DNA of 33,848 nucleotides from Anaerolineae bacterium (GCA_029262755.1 JAJCYU010000015.1:1-33848), one strand, 5' to 3'. Positions 1 through 9,407 are shown, counted from the stretch's first letter. A program made the numbers and translations. Notes: generated from the letters alone by a model not told the origin.

Positions 1-456
1 TCCGGCAACATCGGATCGCCGCGCCGCATGGACTTCACCGTCATGGGCGACGGGGTGAACCTGGCTAGCCGTCTCGAGGGCCTGACCAAGCAATACGCGG
101 TTGACATGCTCATCAGCGAGTTCACGCTGCGCGCCCTCCGCTCGACCTTTCGCACCCGCGAGGTCGACCGCGTGATCGTGGTGGGCAAGACCGAACCTGT
201 CGCCATTCACGAGGTGCTCGACCATCACGATGACACGAGCTTCCCCAACCTGCTGGACACGCTGTACGCCTATCGCAACGGCGTCGAGTACTACCGTGCG
301 CGACGATTCGGCGATGCGGTGGGGGCCTTCGAAGAGGCGTTGCGGCACAACCCGGACGACCAGCTATCGGCGGTGTATCGAGATCGGTGCCAGGTGCTGA
401 TCGATCAGCCGCCGGCGGAGGATTGGGACGGGGTGTGGATCGCGACGAAGAAGTAG
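1..456 (+). CDS. Class III adenylate/guanylate cyclase, C-terminal part (truncated by window edge)
   Basis: The reading frame is open from base 1, so the N-terminus lies outside the window. The first visible residues, SGNIGSPRRMDFTVMGDGVN, followed by LASRLEG, match the cyclase homology domain core that carries the transition-state Asn/Arg segment (VNLASRLE). These enzymes make cyclic nucleotides from NTPs. After about residue 80 comes a short helical tail (YAYRNGVEYYRARRFGDAVGAFEEALRHNPDD) that reads as a single TPR-like repeat, a common C-terminal addition in this family. The metal-binding aspartates would be upstream and cannot be checked. The gene ends in TAG at 454-456 and is followed by a 400-bp non-coding gap. 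Family assignment is secure; substrate (ATP or GTP) is not determinable. Confidence 0.85.
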   Translation, partial: SGNIGSPRRMDFTVMGDGVNLASRLEGLTKQYAVDMLISEFTLRALRSTFRTREVDRVIVVGKTEPVAIHEVLDHHDDTSFPNLLDTLYAYRNGVEYYRARRFGDAVGAFEEALRHNPDDQLSAVYRDRCQVLIDQPPAEDWDGVWIATKK

Positions 457-856
457 GGGAGCTGGTGTAGGCAGCGTGTGTTGGGAGCGGTCAAGGTAGT
501 CGTTGAGGACCCTTTGCGCCCCGTCGAGTCTCGCCAGGAACGTCGAAGGACGTCGCCGAACGTCGAACAACGTCAAGAAAGGCCGTCCAAAGGCCGTCGA
601 AAGGCCGTCGGAGGGCGTTAAAGGGCGGTGGCTGGGGGGCATGTGGTGTAGCGGCCGGGCCGCGGCACCCCTCCGAAAAGAATTCAAGGGACCCTCGCAG
701 GAGGGGTGGATCGACGGGGATGGCCGTACAGGAATCCTTTTCTCCGGGGCGCCACGGCCCGGCCTCGTGCTCTTGGGGGGGTGCGGCTGGGAGGGTGGAT
801 GGTGGGCTGTACGCTTGCCCGACGTCGATGAAGATTCGGCTGGTTGATTCGTGGTG
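457..856. other. Intergenic region, no convincing gene
   Basis: This 400-bp gap lies between the convergent ends of the cyclase gene and the minus-strand exported protein. It contains short tandem repeats at about 540-625 (listed separately). Open frames here on both strands are Arg/Gly/Pro-rich and lack recognisable domains or good ribosome binding sites. No tRNA or clear terminator hairpin was seen. Confidence 0.5.
540..625. repeat. Short tandem repeat, 10-bp period, two sub-types
   Basis: Four 10-bp units of the type acgtcgaagg run from 540 to 579 (acgtcgaagg, acgtcgccga, acgtcgaaca, acgtcaagaa). They grade into three to four 10-11-bp units of the type aaaggccgtcg up to about 625. The period equals about one helical turn. 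It sits 3' of the cyclase gene. Function is unknown. Confidence 0.7.
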
Positions 857-2335
857 CTAGTTGCCGCAGGCTGTGACGCGGATGATGCGGAGGCGGTCGA
901 GCTCGTCCCAGGCGGAGGCCCATAGGACGTCGCCGGTGGCGGTCGTCATCATGTCCAGGCGGGCGGCCAGGGTGGGGGCGATGATGGTGGGTTGCTCGAT
1001 GAAGGTGCCCGCGCGGTCGACGGTCGCGATGTGGTGCGCGTCGTCGGCGGTCCAGGAGGCGAGGAAGTGGGCGGGGGAGCCGGTTCCGATGCGGGCGAGG
1101 TGGGGCGATGCCTCGTCGATGGCGCGGGTGTCGGTTAGCCACGTGGGAGGGGAGGGCGCGCCGTCGTTGGCCACATGCAGCAGGCCGATGTCGCGGGAGG
1201 GACGGCCTTCCGGTGAGGCGAAGGTGAGCAGGAAGCCGTCGTCCACGGGCACCCAACCGCCGAGGCGGGCGGAGCTGGAGCCGGAGCCGTTGCCGCTCGG
1301 TTCGGCGCGGATGAGGGCCTCGCGGTAGCCGAAGTTGAAGCCCTTGGCCGGGTATATGTCCGACAGGCAGACGGGGCCGAAGCGCGTGCCGTTGTGGGCC
1401 AGGCGTAGGTCGAGGCTATGACTGCAGCCCCAGTCCCACGAGGGGGCACGGTCGATACGGATGCCCTCGATGTCGTAGCGCCAAAAGAGATCGCCCTGGT
1501 GGACGCCGTTGCCGCCGAAATGGGCGGAGTGGCCGGCGTAGACGCCGTACTCGCCCGCGGCCTCGCTCCACACGAGCCGGGACTCGTAGGAGAAGGCCTC
1601 GCTCCACTTGTCGCCCTCCCGGTTGTGGCGGTTGTCGCCGATGATCAGGATGTCGAGCTGGGGGGAGCCGTCTGGGGCGAAGCGCGCCAGGCGGAGTTCG
1701 TCGCCTTGGACGAGCAGGGCGGCGGGCGAACCGTCCGGGTGCACCGTCAGGCCGCGGACTTCCTCGGCGTCGAGGACGATGTCGGGGCCGGCGCGTTGAT
1801 CGTCGGCGTCGAGCGGGGTGAGGTAGGCGGCGCGGCCGTCGCTCCAGCCGACCCAGGCGGCGGGCGAGGTGGGGTCGGATGCGGGATCCGGGTGCGGAGC
1901 GAGGAACATGGCGACCGGCCAGCGGCCGCGGCCGGCGCGAAGGGCCGTCGTGCGCGGCGCGATATCGATGTCCGTGAGCAGGACGCGGTCGGCGAGCGGC
2001 AGGCAGGGGAGCGGTACTGGGGTGGGCGTGGGGCCGGTCGGGGTGGCGGTGGCGGTGGGCGTCGTGGCCAGCGGAGGGGTAGCGGACGCGGCATCTGGCG
2101 GCCGGCGCAGGGGATCGTTGCGCAGCAGGGTCGGCAGGTGGGCGGTCCAGACGGGGTCGATCGAGCCTTGGGCGGCGGGGGCCGCGCGAAGACCCTGAGA
2201 AGCGGATGGGTTCGCGGCGAAGATCGCGGGTAGGAGGAGTGCGAGAAGCACGAGCACGGGTCCCGTGCGGCGCGCGGGAGCGCTGCGAGCTGGCCGGGGT
2301 GCCGGGGTGGATTCGTCGCGGTGCTGGATGAGCAT
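857..2335 (-). CDS. Exported hypothetical protein, probable beta-propeller-like
   Basis: A 492-aa protein. The ATG at 2335 is preferred because AGAGGAG lies just upstream; the frame stays open further upstream but with Arg/Ser-rich shadow-like sequence. Residues 1-45 form a signal peptide (basic RR then VLVLLALLLPAIFAA). A segment HLPTLLRN follows, then a Thr/Pro/Ala-rich linker (TATATPTGPTPTPVPLP, about residues 85-105). The rest is about 370 residues with repeated short beta-type units and Asp-Gly turns (LARFAPDGSPQ, VGWSDGRAAYL, ASWTADDAHHIATVDRAG), suggestive of a propeller of WD40/TolB style. I do not recognise a family. It is transcribed divergently from the SARP-type regulator at 2676. 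Export is well supported, function unknown. Confidence 0.72.
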   Translation of the reverse strand: MLIQHRDESTPAPRPARSAPARRTGPVLVLLALLLPAIFAANPSASQGLRAAPAAQGSIDPVWTAHLPTLLRNDPLRRPPDAASATPPLATTPTATATPTGPTPTPVPLPCLPLADRVLLTDIDIAPRTTALRAGRGRWPVAMFLAPHPDPASDPTSPAAWVGWSDGRAAYLTPLDADDQRAGPDIVLDAEEVRGLTVHPDGSPAALLVQGDELRLARFAPDGSPQLDILIIGDNRHNREGDKWSEAFSYESRLVWSEAAGEYGVYAGHSAHFGGNGVHQGDLFWRYDIEGIRIDRAPSWDWGCSHSLDLRLAHNGTRFGPVCLSDIYPAKGFNFGYREALIRAEPSGNGSGSSSARLGGWVPVDDGFLLTFASPEGRPSRDIGLLHVANDGAPSPPTWLTDTRAIDEASPHLARIGTGSPAHFLASWTADDAHHIATVDRAGTFIEQPTIIAPTLAARLDMMTTATGDVLWASAWDELDRLRIIRVTACGN

Positions 2336-2581
2336 GCCCGGCTCCTCTCGGTGGATTGCGTGGGGGGCTGGGGAAGGGGCGGCGGTACTGGCGACTGGTG
2401 TAACGTGCGAACGGGCAGGGATAGGACGGTAGGATGGTCCAACCTTCTGGAGCATCTTGCGCGCAGGTCTTGAGGCACAGGGTTGATGCTGAGATGTGCG
2501 GGCGACGAGATTGGGCCTGCCGCGCGATGGACGGTGCGCGCTGAGACCAGCCGAGGGCTGGGAACGAGGGATCCCTACGGC

Positions 2582-2610
2582 TTGTCCTCGTGGGCAGCCG
2601 TGGATAGGCT
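2582..2610 (+). promoter_or_regulatory. Candidate sigma-70-type promoter for the SARP/NB-ARC regulator
   Basis: TTGTCC at 2582-2587 and TAGGCT at 2605-2610 are separated by 17 bp and lie 65 bp upstream of the ATG at 2676. The -10 fits TAnnnT only, so this is a weak, sequence-only call. It lies in the 340-bp divergent region between genes 857-2335 and 2676-6095, which holds no other recognisable feature. Confidence 0.3.
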
Positions 2611-2675
2611 GCGGGGAGGCGAGCTTGGATGATCGCCGCGCACGTGCACGGGCCTGGGAGGCGAACCGACCGACA

Positions 2676-5600
2676 ATGACGGTGCCGTGGGAGCTCCAGC
2701 TGCTAGGTCGATTGCGCGCCGTGCATGGCGAGCGGGTGGTCGAGCGCTTCACGACGCGCAAGACGGGCGCGCTCCTAGCCTGGCTGGCCCTGCATCCGGA
2801 CCGGCCGCAGCCGCGCGAGCAACTCGTCGAGCGCTTCTGGCCGGACAGCGCGCCCGCCGCAGGCCGCAACAGCCTCAGCCAGGCGCTCTCTGCCTTGCGG
2901 CGTGAGCTGGAGCGCTCGGTCGGGGTGACGGTCTTCGAGGCGGATCGGGACCAGGTGGAGCTGCTGAGCGTGGCCGTGCGCACGGACGTTGCCGGTTTCC
3001 GGGCGGCGTTGCGGCGGGCGGAGGGCGTGGACGCGGGTTCGACGGAGCACGTTGCGGCCCTCTCCGAGGCCGTCGCGCTCTACCGTGGCGAGCTCCTCCC
3101 CGCCCACTACGACGACTGGATTTTGAGCACGCGTGACGCGCTGGCGGGAGGCCACCAGTGGGCGCTGTCCGCCGCGGTCGACGCCCAACTGTCCGCCGGG
3201 AACGCCGCCGCCGCCGTGCGGCTCGCCCGCGAGGCCGTGGCGGCGGACGATCTGCGCGAAGCCGCGCGGCGCGATCTGATCCGCGCCCTATGGGCCGCGG
3301 ACCAACACGCGGCGGCGCGAACGGAGGCCGCGGCACTCGTGCGCATGCTGGAAGAGGCGCTAGGCGTCGAGCCGGAGGAAGACACCATGCGGTTGGTGGA
3401 GCTGGTATCGGGACCGAACGATCCAGCGACCGCTCGGGGCGGAGCGATGCCGGTTGCCGAGGGCACCGTCTCTGCGGAGGCCGCCGAAACCCCAGGCCCG
3501 TGGGAGGGGACCGCGACGTGGCTCGTGGTGCGCTGCGCAGAGGAGGCGAGTTCGGAGGAACGCGCCGGTTTCCTGCGACGACTTGGGCGCTTGGCGAGGG
3601 ACTTCGGCGGACACGTCGTTCGGCCAGGGTCGCAGGAGACGGTGCTCCGGCTCTCGCGTGCGAGCGACGCGGTGTCGTTGGCCGTCGAGCTTCGGCGTGG
3701 AGCCCGCATTGGGCTTCACATGGGCCTGGACACCGGCGAGGCGCGAGCGACATCGTTGGCGGATGCATCCGAAGACCTGCTTGGCCGCGCGGCGGGCCCC
3801 GCCGCCGTTTGTGCGGCCGCGCTCGCCGCCCTCACCCAACAGGGACATATCGTGATGACGCGGGCGACCATGTTGGTGGCGAGCCCTCACCTCAGCGAAG
3901 AATCGGATGCCGTGCCCTTGGGCCGATACGAGGTGGACGATGGGCGAACGTCCGTAGCGCTCTTCGAAGTTGCGCCGACTGGCGGTCCGCCGCTAAGTGC
4001 CACGCCTACCGCTGCGAGTGCGATTCCCGAGCGGTTGAATCGATTCGTCGGGCGTGGGACGGAGCGTGCGGAGGTCGCGGCGCTGCTAGTCCGTGAAGAC
4101 GTGCGCCTGCTGACGATCGGGGGCATGGGTGGCATCGGCAAGACGCGCCTGGCCAACACGGTAGCCTCAGACTGGGAAGCGGCAGGGAGCGGGCGTGCGA
4201 TCTGGGTGGAGTTGGCGGCAGTCGACAACCCAGCCGCTATGCCGCGCGCCATTGGGGAAGCGGCTGGACTCTCTCCCGATCAGCTAGCGGATCCGTTGCC
4301 GGCGCTCGCGGAGGTCCTGGCCGATGCACCGACATTGATGGTCTTGGACAACCTTGAACAGCTCTTGCCGGAAGGCGCGACGTGGGTCGCGGAGCTGCTA
4401 CTAGCCTGCCCGGCTACGTGCCTCGTCACGTCTCGCCGCCGACTAGGGATCGAGGGCGAGCGGCTCTATCCGCTCTCGCCCTTACCGTTGCCCAACCTGG
4501 CGGAGTTGGGACTGCAGTTGCGTCGCAATCCGAGCGTCGCGCTCTTCGTAGACCGCGTCGAAGCGGTTCAGCCGGACCGGAGCTTCGGAGACGTCGAGCT
4601 GGTCGATGTCGCACGACTGTGTGCGGAATTGGAGGGCGTGCCGTTGGCCATCGAGCTTGCCGCCGCGCGGGCGGGTTTGCTGGGCCCCACCCAGATGCTT
4701 GACCGCATCTCAGATCGGTTGTTGTGGTTGGCGCAGCAGCGCTGGGACCTGAGCGAGCGTCAACGCTCGCTGCGCGGTGCAATTGATTGGAGCTACACGC
4801 TATTGGACGAAACGCAGCGGCGGGTTTTCGTCGATCTGGCCGTCTTCCACGGGGGCTGGGACCTCGACGCAGCGGAGGCGGTGCTGGATGATCCGTTGAT
4901 CCTCGACCGGCTGGCCGAGCTGCGGGACGCGTCGCTCATCTCGACGGAGGTAGCGGATGGCGTCGTGCGCCATCGAATGCTGGAGACGTTGCGTGCTTAT
5001 GTGGTGGAACGCCTGGCGGAGGATCCCGAACGGCGCCGAACACTGATAGCCCGGCATGCGTCCTATTTCGCCGAGATGGCCGATGGCGCCAAGCATGCGA
5101 TCATGGGCGTCGAGCAGGCGCATTGGATGACCCTGCTCGGACGTGAGGAAGAGAACCTGCGCGCGGCCTTGCGCTGGAGCGGTACGCCCGATGGAGACAC
5201 AGAGATCGGGCTGCTGCTCGGTGTGGGGCTACAGTACTTTTGGGTGACGCGCGGCGCTTTGAGGATCGGGTTGGAGCACCTGCAGCCGTTGTTGGCCAAA
5301 CCAGACGCGGGGGCCGACCCGGCGCTGCAAGCGCAGGCCCTTCGGGTAGCGGGCGGATTCGCAAGCTTGCTCGGTGACCATGCGGAGGCCGAGCAGATGC
5401 TGGAAGCGGCGTTGGCACTTCAGCGTCTCCGCGGCGACCGTTGGGGCGAGCTCATCACGTGCTACTCGCTGGCGTTGTTGGCGCAATCGACGGGACGCCT
5501 CGACAGGATGCGCAGGCTGGCCGAGACCTGTGTCGACGGCTTTCGCACGATCCACACGCCGCAGGCGGAGCGCGCATTGGCGGCTACGCTCAATCTGCTC

Positions 5601-6095
5601 GGGGTCGTCGATCGCAAGGAGGGCAGGCTTGAGCTAGCGGCCGATCGCTATGCGGAGAGCCTCGACGTATTGCGCCGTCAGGGGGACAGGAAGGCGGTGG
5701 CGACGTTGCTCAATAACCTGGCCCAAGTAGAGCGGGACGCGGGTCGGCTCGAGGCTGCATACGCCCACCTCAGAGAGGCCATGGCGCTCGCGGAGGCGGT
5801 TGGGAGCCGCTGGTCGACGATCCTGTCCATGCACGAGATGGCGTCTGTGAATGCCAGGGCGGGCGATCATGAACGGGCGGCGCGGCTCATGGCGGCGGTG
5901 CAGACGCACGGCTCCGGCATCGAGCAAGCTGACCATGAAGCGTTGCGCGACGAGCAGACCCAGGCCATCGACGCCCTCCGTGCGTTGATGGGCAGTCGCG
6001 TCTTCGATCGTGCCTGGCAGCATGGCGCGGCGCTCGACTGGGCGGGCGCGCTGCTTGAGGCCGAGTCTCCATTAGGGGCCGTGCGGGACCGTTAG
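2676..6095 (+). CDS. BTAD/SARP-type regulator fused to a degenerate cyclase domain, NB-ARC ATPase and TPRs
   Basis: A 1139-aa signal-transduction protein. The ATG at 2676 opens MTVPWELQLLGRLRAVHGER, the usual start of this family; a GGGAGG lies 14 nt upstream. In order: an OmpR-type winged helix (about 1-90, with PREQLVERFWPD), a BTAD helical domain (about 95-245), a cyclase-homology-like domain (about 276-434) without catalytic Asp residues, an NB-ARC/STAND ATPase (Walker A GGMGGIGKT at about 482-490, Walker B LMVLDNLEQL at about 553-562, CLVTSRRRL sensor, GVPLAIELAAAR motif), a winged-helix segment (QRSLRGAIDWSYTLL) and C-terminal TPRs (about 860-1100). Family knowledge: such proteins are AfsR-like ATP-gated transcription factors. 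Target genes are unknown; the divergent exported-protein gene is a natural candidate. The domain order is clear. Inactivity of the cyclase-like part is inferred from missing residues. Confidence 0.88.
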   Translation: MTVPWELQLLGRLRAVHGERVVERFTTRKTGALLAWLALHPDRPQPREQLVERFWPDSAPAAGRNSLSQALSALRRELERSVGVTVFEADRDQVELLSVAVRTDVAGFRAALRRAEGVDAGSTEHVAALSEAVALYRGELLPAHYDDWILSTRDALAGGHQWALSAAVDAQLSAGNAAAAVRLAREAVAADDLREAARRDLIRALWAADQHAAARTEAAALVRMLEEALGVEPEEDTMRLVELVSGPNDPATARGGAMPVAEGTVSAEAAETPGPWEGTATWLVVRCAEEASSEERAGFLRRLGRLARDFGGHVVRPGSQETVLRLSRASDAVSLAVELRRGARIGLHMGLDTGEARATSLADASEDLLGRAAGPAAVCAAALAALTQQGHIVMTRATMLVASPHLSEESDAVPLGRYEVDDGRTSVALFEVAPTGGPPLSATPTAASAIPERLNRFVGRGTERAEVAALLVREDVRLLTIGGMGGIGKTRLANTVASDWEAAGSGRAIWVELAAVDNPAAMPRAIGEAAGLSPDQLADPLPALAEVLADAPTLMVLDNLEQLLPEGATWVAELLLACPATCLVTSRRRLGIEGERLYPLSPLPLPNLAELGLQLRRNPSVALFVDRVEAVQPDRSFGDVELVDVARLCAELEGVPLAIELAAARAGLLGPTQMLDRISDRLLWLAQQRWDLSERQRSLRGAIDWSYTLLDETQRRVFVDLAVFHGGWDLDAAEAVLDDPLILDRLAELRDASLISTEVADGVVRHRMLETLRAYVVERLAEDPERRRTLIARHASYFAEMADGAKHAIMGVEQAHWMTLLGREEENLRAALRWSGTPDGDTEIGLLLGVGLQYFWVTRGALRIGLEHLQPLLAKPDAGADPALQAQALRVAGGFASLLGDHAEAEQMLEAALALQRLRGDRWGELITCYSLALLAQSTGRLDRMRRLAETCVDGFRTIHTPQAERALAATLNLLGVVDRKEGRLELAADRYAESLDVLRRQGDRKAVATLLNNLAQVERDAGRLEAAYAHLREAMALAEAVGSRWSTILSMHEMASVNARAGDHERAARLMAAVQTHGSGIEQADHEALRDEQTQAIDALRALMGSRVFDRAWQHGAALDWAGALLEAESPLGAVRDR

Positions 6096-6201
6096 AGGCT
6101 CTCCGCGAAAGATTTCAGAGACCTTACAGACCGCGGATCTAGGCTGCTGCACGTGATCTCGGTGCCGGATCGTCCGGCGCCAACGTGCAAGGAGCTTTGC
6201 C

Positions 6202-8859
6202 ATGATTCCGCAGCCTTTTCTTCCCCTTCGTGCCGCGCTCGCGCTGAGCGTCGCGGCCCTCCTACTCCTCTTCGGCGCCCCAGCGCTCGATGCCTCCGCC
6301 GCGCCGGCCTCCCAGGCCCGCGCGCCCCAACCTACCCCGACGACCTCGCTCGGCAAGGCGCCGCAGCCCACGGCGACGCCGTTCGGGCCAGGCAACAAGA
6401 AGGCTCCGCAGCAACGGCCGCAGCTGGAGTTGGTGAACTTGCGCCCGAAGGTCGGCCGTACGGTCGTGATCGAACCCGTGGCACCGCGCAGCGACCAACA
6501 CGACCCCACGTGGATGGCCAATATCGACATCGACGTCGTCAACGCCGGTTCGGATTGGCTGCGCCTGGATCAGGTGCGGGTCGGGTACACGGGCGGCGGC
6601 GTGCCCGCGATCGACGTGCCGGGCTTCGACTTGGTCCACACGGTCAACGAGAAGAGCGAGTTGCTTGGCGATGCGTGGCACCGCGTCGGGGTCTCCGTGG
6701 AGTACGCAGACGACCTCGACGACTCCCTACCCAAGGACGCGCAGGCGCACTTCGCAGGCGTGGAAGTCCTAAACGACGGCCCGATCTTCTTTGGGCACGC
6801 CTCGATGCCGCAGGACCGATTCCTGGTGGCGCGCTATTCGGATACCGGCTTCGTCGATAGCGCGACCACTACCTTTCTTGAGGCAAGCTCCTCCAGGGCA
6901 TACGGCGCCCATCTGAAGGGCAGCGAATTGGTCACCGTCGGCAGCGCAACGGTAGACGGGCAGTCGCGGATGGCGGTTGCCGCCTTCAACGCATCCGACA
7001 TCACGCCCAACCTGGCCTTCGGCGATATCGTCGACAACGCGCGTATCGGTCGGACCACGATCGTCGTGCCGGGCTGCGAGAACGCAACGGCCCGGGCGGT
7101 CGACGAGCTGGAGTGGCTGTATGTGCTGGACGTGGAGCAGATCTATGCGGTTGCCGGCGACGCTGACTGTGGCGCCGGCAGGGTCGCGGTGCTGTCTATG
7201 CTCGACGGCGTTGGTGAAGCACGCGAGGGATTCAACGGCGGACAGCCGGTGATCGTCGCGCACCCGAGCGGTGCGCCGCTCACCGTAGCCGGTGTTGCGG
7301 TGGTCCTTCCGGATAACACGCCGCCCTGGACCTATGTAGCGGCCAAGGTGGGCTCGAATTGCCACGACGGCAATTGGGCTCTGCAGGGCGACTGCCGAAT
7401 GTCCCTCACCCGCTTCGATATCAGCGGCGCACAGGACGCCGGTTTTGGGGTCATGGGGTGGTCGGACATCTCCTTCCCTGGTGCATTGCGGGCCGGGGTC
7501 GAGGCCCTACTGCACGACGGGATCAACGAGCGACTCCTGCTGGGCGGTTGGACGGCCCACGACATCGGCAAGCCCATCGTGGAGCGGCGCTGGGCGATCG
7601 CGGCGCTGACCGAGAACGGCACGCCGGACGCCTCCTTCGCGCCCAAGGGCAACATCGACCAGATCGCGTGCCCCGGTTGCGGAGGCGGGCTGCTGCAACA
7701 CACCTTCAACAAGCGCTCCGGCGCGATCCGCGACCTCGACACCACCTCCGGTCAGCTGGTGGCCGGTGGATGGGCACTCAACCACAAGGGCCAATGGGAC
7801 TTCGCCGTCGGCCGCTACGACGAGATCGGCACGCCGCTATGGGGCCGCCTGGCCTACACGCCGGAGCGGCGCGACGAGAACAGCTCCGCCGCGGCGCACG
7901 GCGTGGCATTCGACAAGAGCGGCCGCATCGTGTTGGCCGGCATGGCGCCGGGCGGCGGCCGCGCGGGCACGGCCCGCTTCCACGAGGTCGGGCGCATCGA
8001 CACCGTGCTTGAGATCGGCCCCAGCGCGGAGCGCCACCTGCGCCTGCCGGACGGACGCCAGCTAACGCAGCTGCCGTCGGAGGTGCACGTCGATTGGCAC
8101 ACCGCGGAGTGGTCGCTGCCCTACGAGCTTGATATCCCGGTCCAGGAGCACGAGACGCCGGTGATCGGTAGCTACCGCTACCCGCTGGACGGCCTGGGGT
8201 CGGGACAGATGTGGTCGCAAGGGCAGCACCACGAACTGGACACCTTGCATCGCTCCTCGCTCAGCCAACGCTATGCCTATGACGTCGGGGCGGTTCGTTG
8301 GGACGCCGGAGAAGGCGCTTGGACGGGGTACGTCGAAGGGGGCGAGGCGGCAAACGACAACGACGATTGGGTGGTCTACGGCAAGACGGTCCGCGCCGCG
8401 GCCGGCGGACGGGTGGTCTCCTGCTACAGCGGTCTTGATGAAAACGAGCCCGGAGAGATTCGGCAGGATGTCGTGGCCATCGCGGGCGGCGGCAACATGT
8501 TCTGGATCGAGCACGACAGCGGCGAGTACGCGCTGTATGCGCACATGATTCCCGACTCGGTGAACCTCGATCTCTGCCCTGAGAACGGCGAGGCGTACTA
8601 CAAGAACAACCTGGTGCCGGTCAACGAGGGCGACGAGCTGGGGCGGGTCGGCAACTCCGGCAACTCCACGGGTCCGCACCTCCACTTCCACGTGCAGACG
8701 GGAATTGAGTCGATTCTCGGCACGCCCAGCGAAGGAGTGCCTGCCCTCTTCCGTGGCATCGACGTGCTAGACAAGAAGGACCTCGGCGACGTGCCGGTGC
8801 CTACCGGTTGGGTCGAAGTCCTCCGCCAGGCCATTCCCTTCAGCGTGTACCTGCGCTAG
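6202..8859 (+). CDS. Exported delta-60-repeat protein with M23 (LytM-like) peptidase domain
   Basis: An 885-aa protein with AAGGAG 9 nt before the ATG. Residues 1-33 are a signal peptide, followed by a Pro/Thr linker (PTPTTSLGKAPQPTATP). The centre (about 200-620) has repeats like FLVARYSDTGFVDSATTTF, MSLTRFDISGAQDAGFG and WAIAALTENGTPDASFAPKG, matching the delta-60 repeat type of surface propellers. The C-terminus (about 670-860) is M23-like: Asp694 in QRYAYD, YAHM with His781, and GNSTGPHLHFHV with His826/828/830. The His expected four residues before Asp694 is Arg690; His683 might substitute, so peptidase activity is uncertain. M23 domains normally cut peptidoglycan cross-bridges. The protein ends in PFSVYLR. 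It follows the regulator gene by 106 bp in the same direction. Confidence 0.82.
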   Translation: MIPQPFLPLRAALALSVAALLLLFGAPALDASAAPASQARAPQPTPTTSLGKAPQPTATPFGPGNKKAPQQRPQLELVNLRPKVGRTVVIEPVAPRSDQHDPTWMANIDIDVVNAGSDWLRLDQVRVGYTGGGVPAIDVPGFDLVHTVNEKSELLGDAWHRVGVSVEYADDLDDSLPKDAQAHFAGVEVLNDGPIFFGHASMPQDRFLVARYSDTGFVDSATTTFLEASSSRAYGAHLKGSELVTVGSATVDGQSRMAVAAFNASDITPNLAFGDIVDNARIGRTTIVVPGCENATARAVDELEWLYVLDVEQIYAVAGDADCGAGRVAVLSMLDGVGEAREGFNGGQPVIVAHPSGAPLTVAGVAVVLPDNTPPWTYVAAKVGSNCHDGNWALQGDCRMSLTRFDISGAQDAGFGVMGWSDISFPGALRAGVEALLHDGINERLLLGGWTAHDIGKPIVERRWAIAALTENGTPDASFAPKGNIDQIACPGCGGGLLQHTFNKRSGAIRDLDTTSGQLVAGGWALNHKGQWDFAVGRYDEIGTPLWGRLAYTPERRDENSSAAAHGVAFDKSGRIVLAGMAPGGGRAGTARFHEVGRIDTVLEIGPSAERHLRLPDGRQLTQLPSEVHVDWHTAEWSLPYELDIPVQEHETPVIGSYRYPLDGLGSGQMWSQGQHHELDTLHRSSLSQRYAYDVGAVRWDAGEGAWTGYVEGGEAANDNDDWVVYGKTVRAAAGGRVVSCYSGLDENEPGEIRQDVVAIAGGGNMFWIEHDSGEYALYAHMIPDSVNLDLCPENGEAYYKNNLVPVNEGDELGRVGNSGNSTGPHLHFHVQTGIESILGTPSEGVPALFRGIDVLDKKDLGDVPVPTGWVEVLRQAIPFSVYLR

Positions 8860-9407
8860 CGGATGCGCGAAGGGCTGGAGACGGGTCTAGCGAAAGCGGG
8901 GCGTGGGTGGCCGGGAGGCCACCTGCGCCCGCGTTTTGGTGTGGGGCAGGAGAGCAAGGAGCGGGTGACTCAGATCAGGGTGCAGCGTGCGGTGTCCGCC
9001 CCCATTTGCCCCCCCGGCAACGTCGCCATTTGCCCGCCAATGCCCCTCGGGCCTCGCTCCGGCAAGGTGCGCGGACGGCCAGTTGCCGGTGTACGCAGGA
9101 TGTCGTCTTCGATCGCGAACCCTCCCGGGCTTTGCGGTCCGTCCTAGCGGCCCCTGATTCGAACTCGCAATGTGATGTCCCGGGCGAACCACGGGCAACC
9201 TGTCCCAAAGCGTCGGTCCGCGGTCGGCTGGGTCCCGCCTTAACAGGCAAGTCGGCCGGCGGGCTTTCGCCTGCCGGCCGACTTTCGCCGATGCGCCGGA
9301 TGATATTCGTTTGGGTCCTGCCGACCCTGACTTGATTCCTCGCTGCCGTGCTCGGTGTTTCGTGTGAGCCTAGGCTCTACGTCCTAGTGTCGCTGCGGAC
9401 CGGATTC
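8860..9407. other. Intergenic region, no convincing gene
   Basis: A 548-bp gap between the plus-strand M23-like gene and the 3' end of the minus-strand small exported protein. Open frames here are low-complexity and lack domains. A tRNA-like TTCGAA word near 9160 does not sit in a pairing stem. The only clear element is the strong hairpin at 9249-9284, listed separately. Confidence 0.5.
9249..9284. terminator. Strong GC-rich hairpin, possible bidirectional terminator
   Basis: A 16-bp stem with one G-U pair: the arm aagtcggccggcgggc (9249-9264) pairs with gcctgccggccgactt (9269-9284) around a tttc loop. It lies between convergent genes ending at 8859 (+) and 9408 (-). The arms supply short A and T ends, as in bidirectional terminators, but the T run is only three bases. 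The distance to the plus-strand gene (390 bp) is long. Confidence 0.55.

Noticed and set aside
2336-2983. N-terminal extension of the minus-strand exported protein frame
   Set aside because: It is Arg/Ser-rich shadow of the divergent regulator gene; a good ribosome binding site and signal peptide mark the start at 2335.
3158-4096. Long Arg/Gly-rich frame inside the regulator gene
   Set aside because: It is a shadow of the high-GC regulator in another frame, with no domain and extreme Arg content.
9140-9250. tRNA-like TTCGAA/TTCGAAC word on either strand
   Set aside because: The flanking bases do not form a 5-bp T-stem, and no D-arm or acceptor pairing could be drawn.
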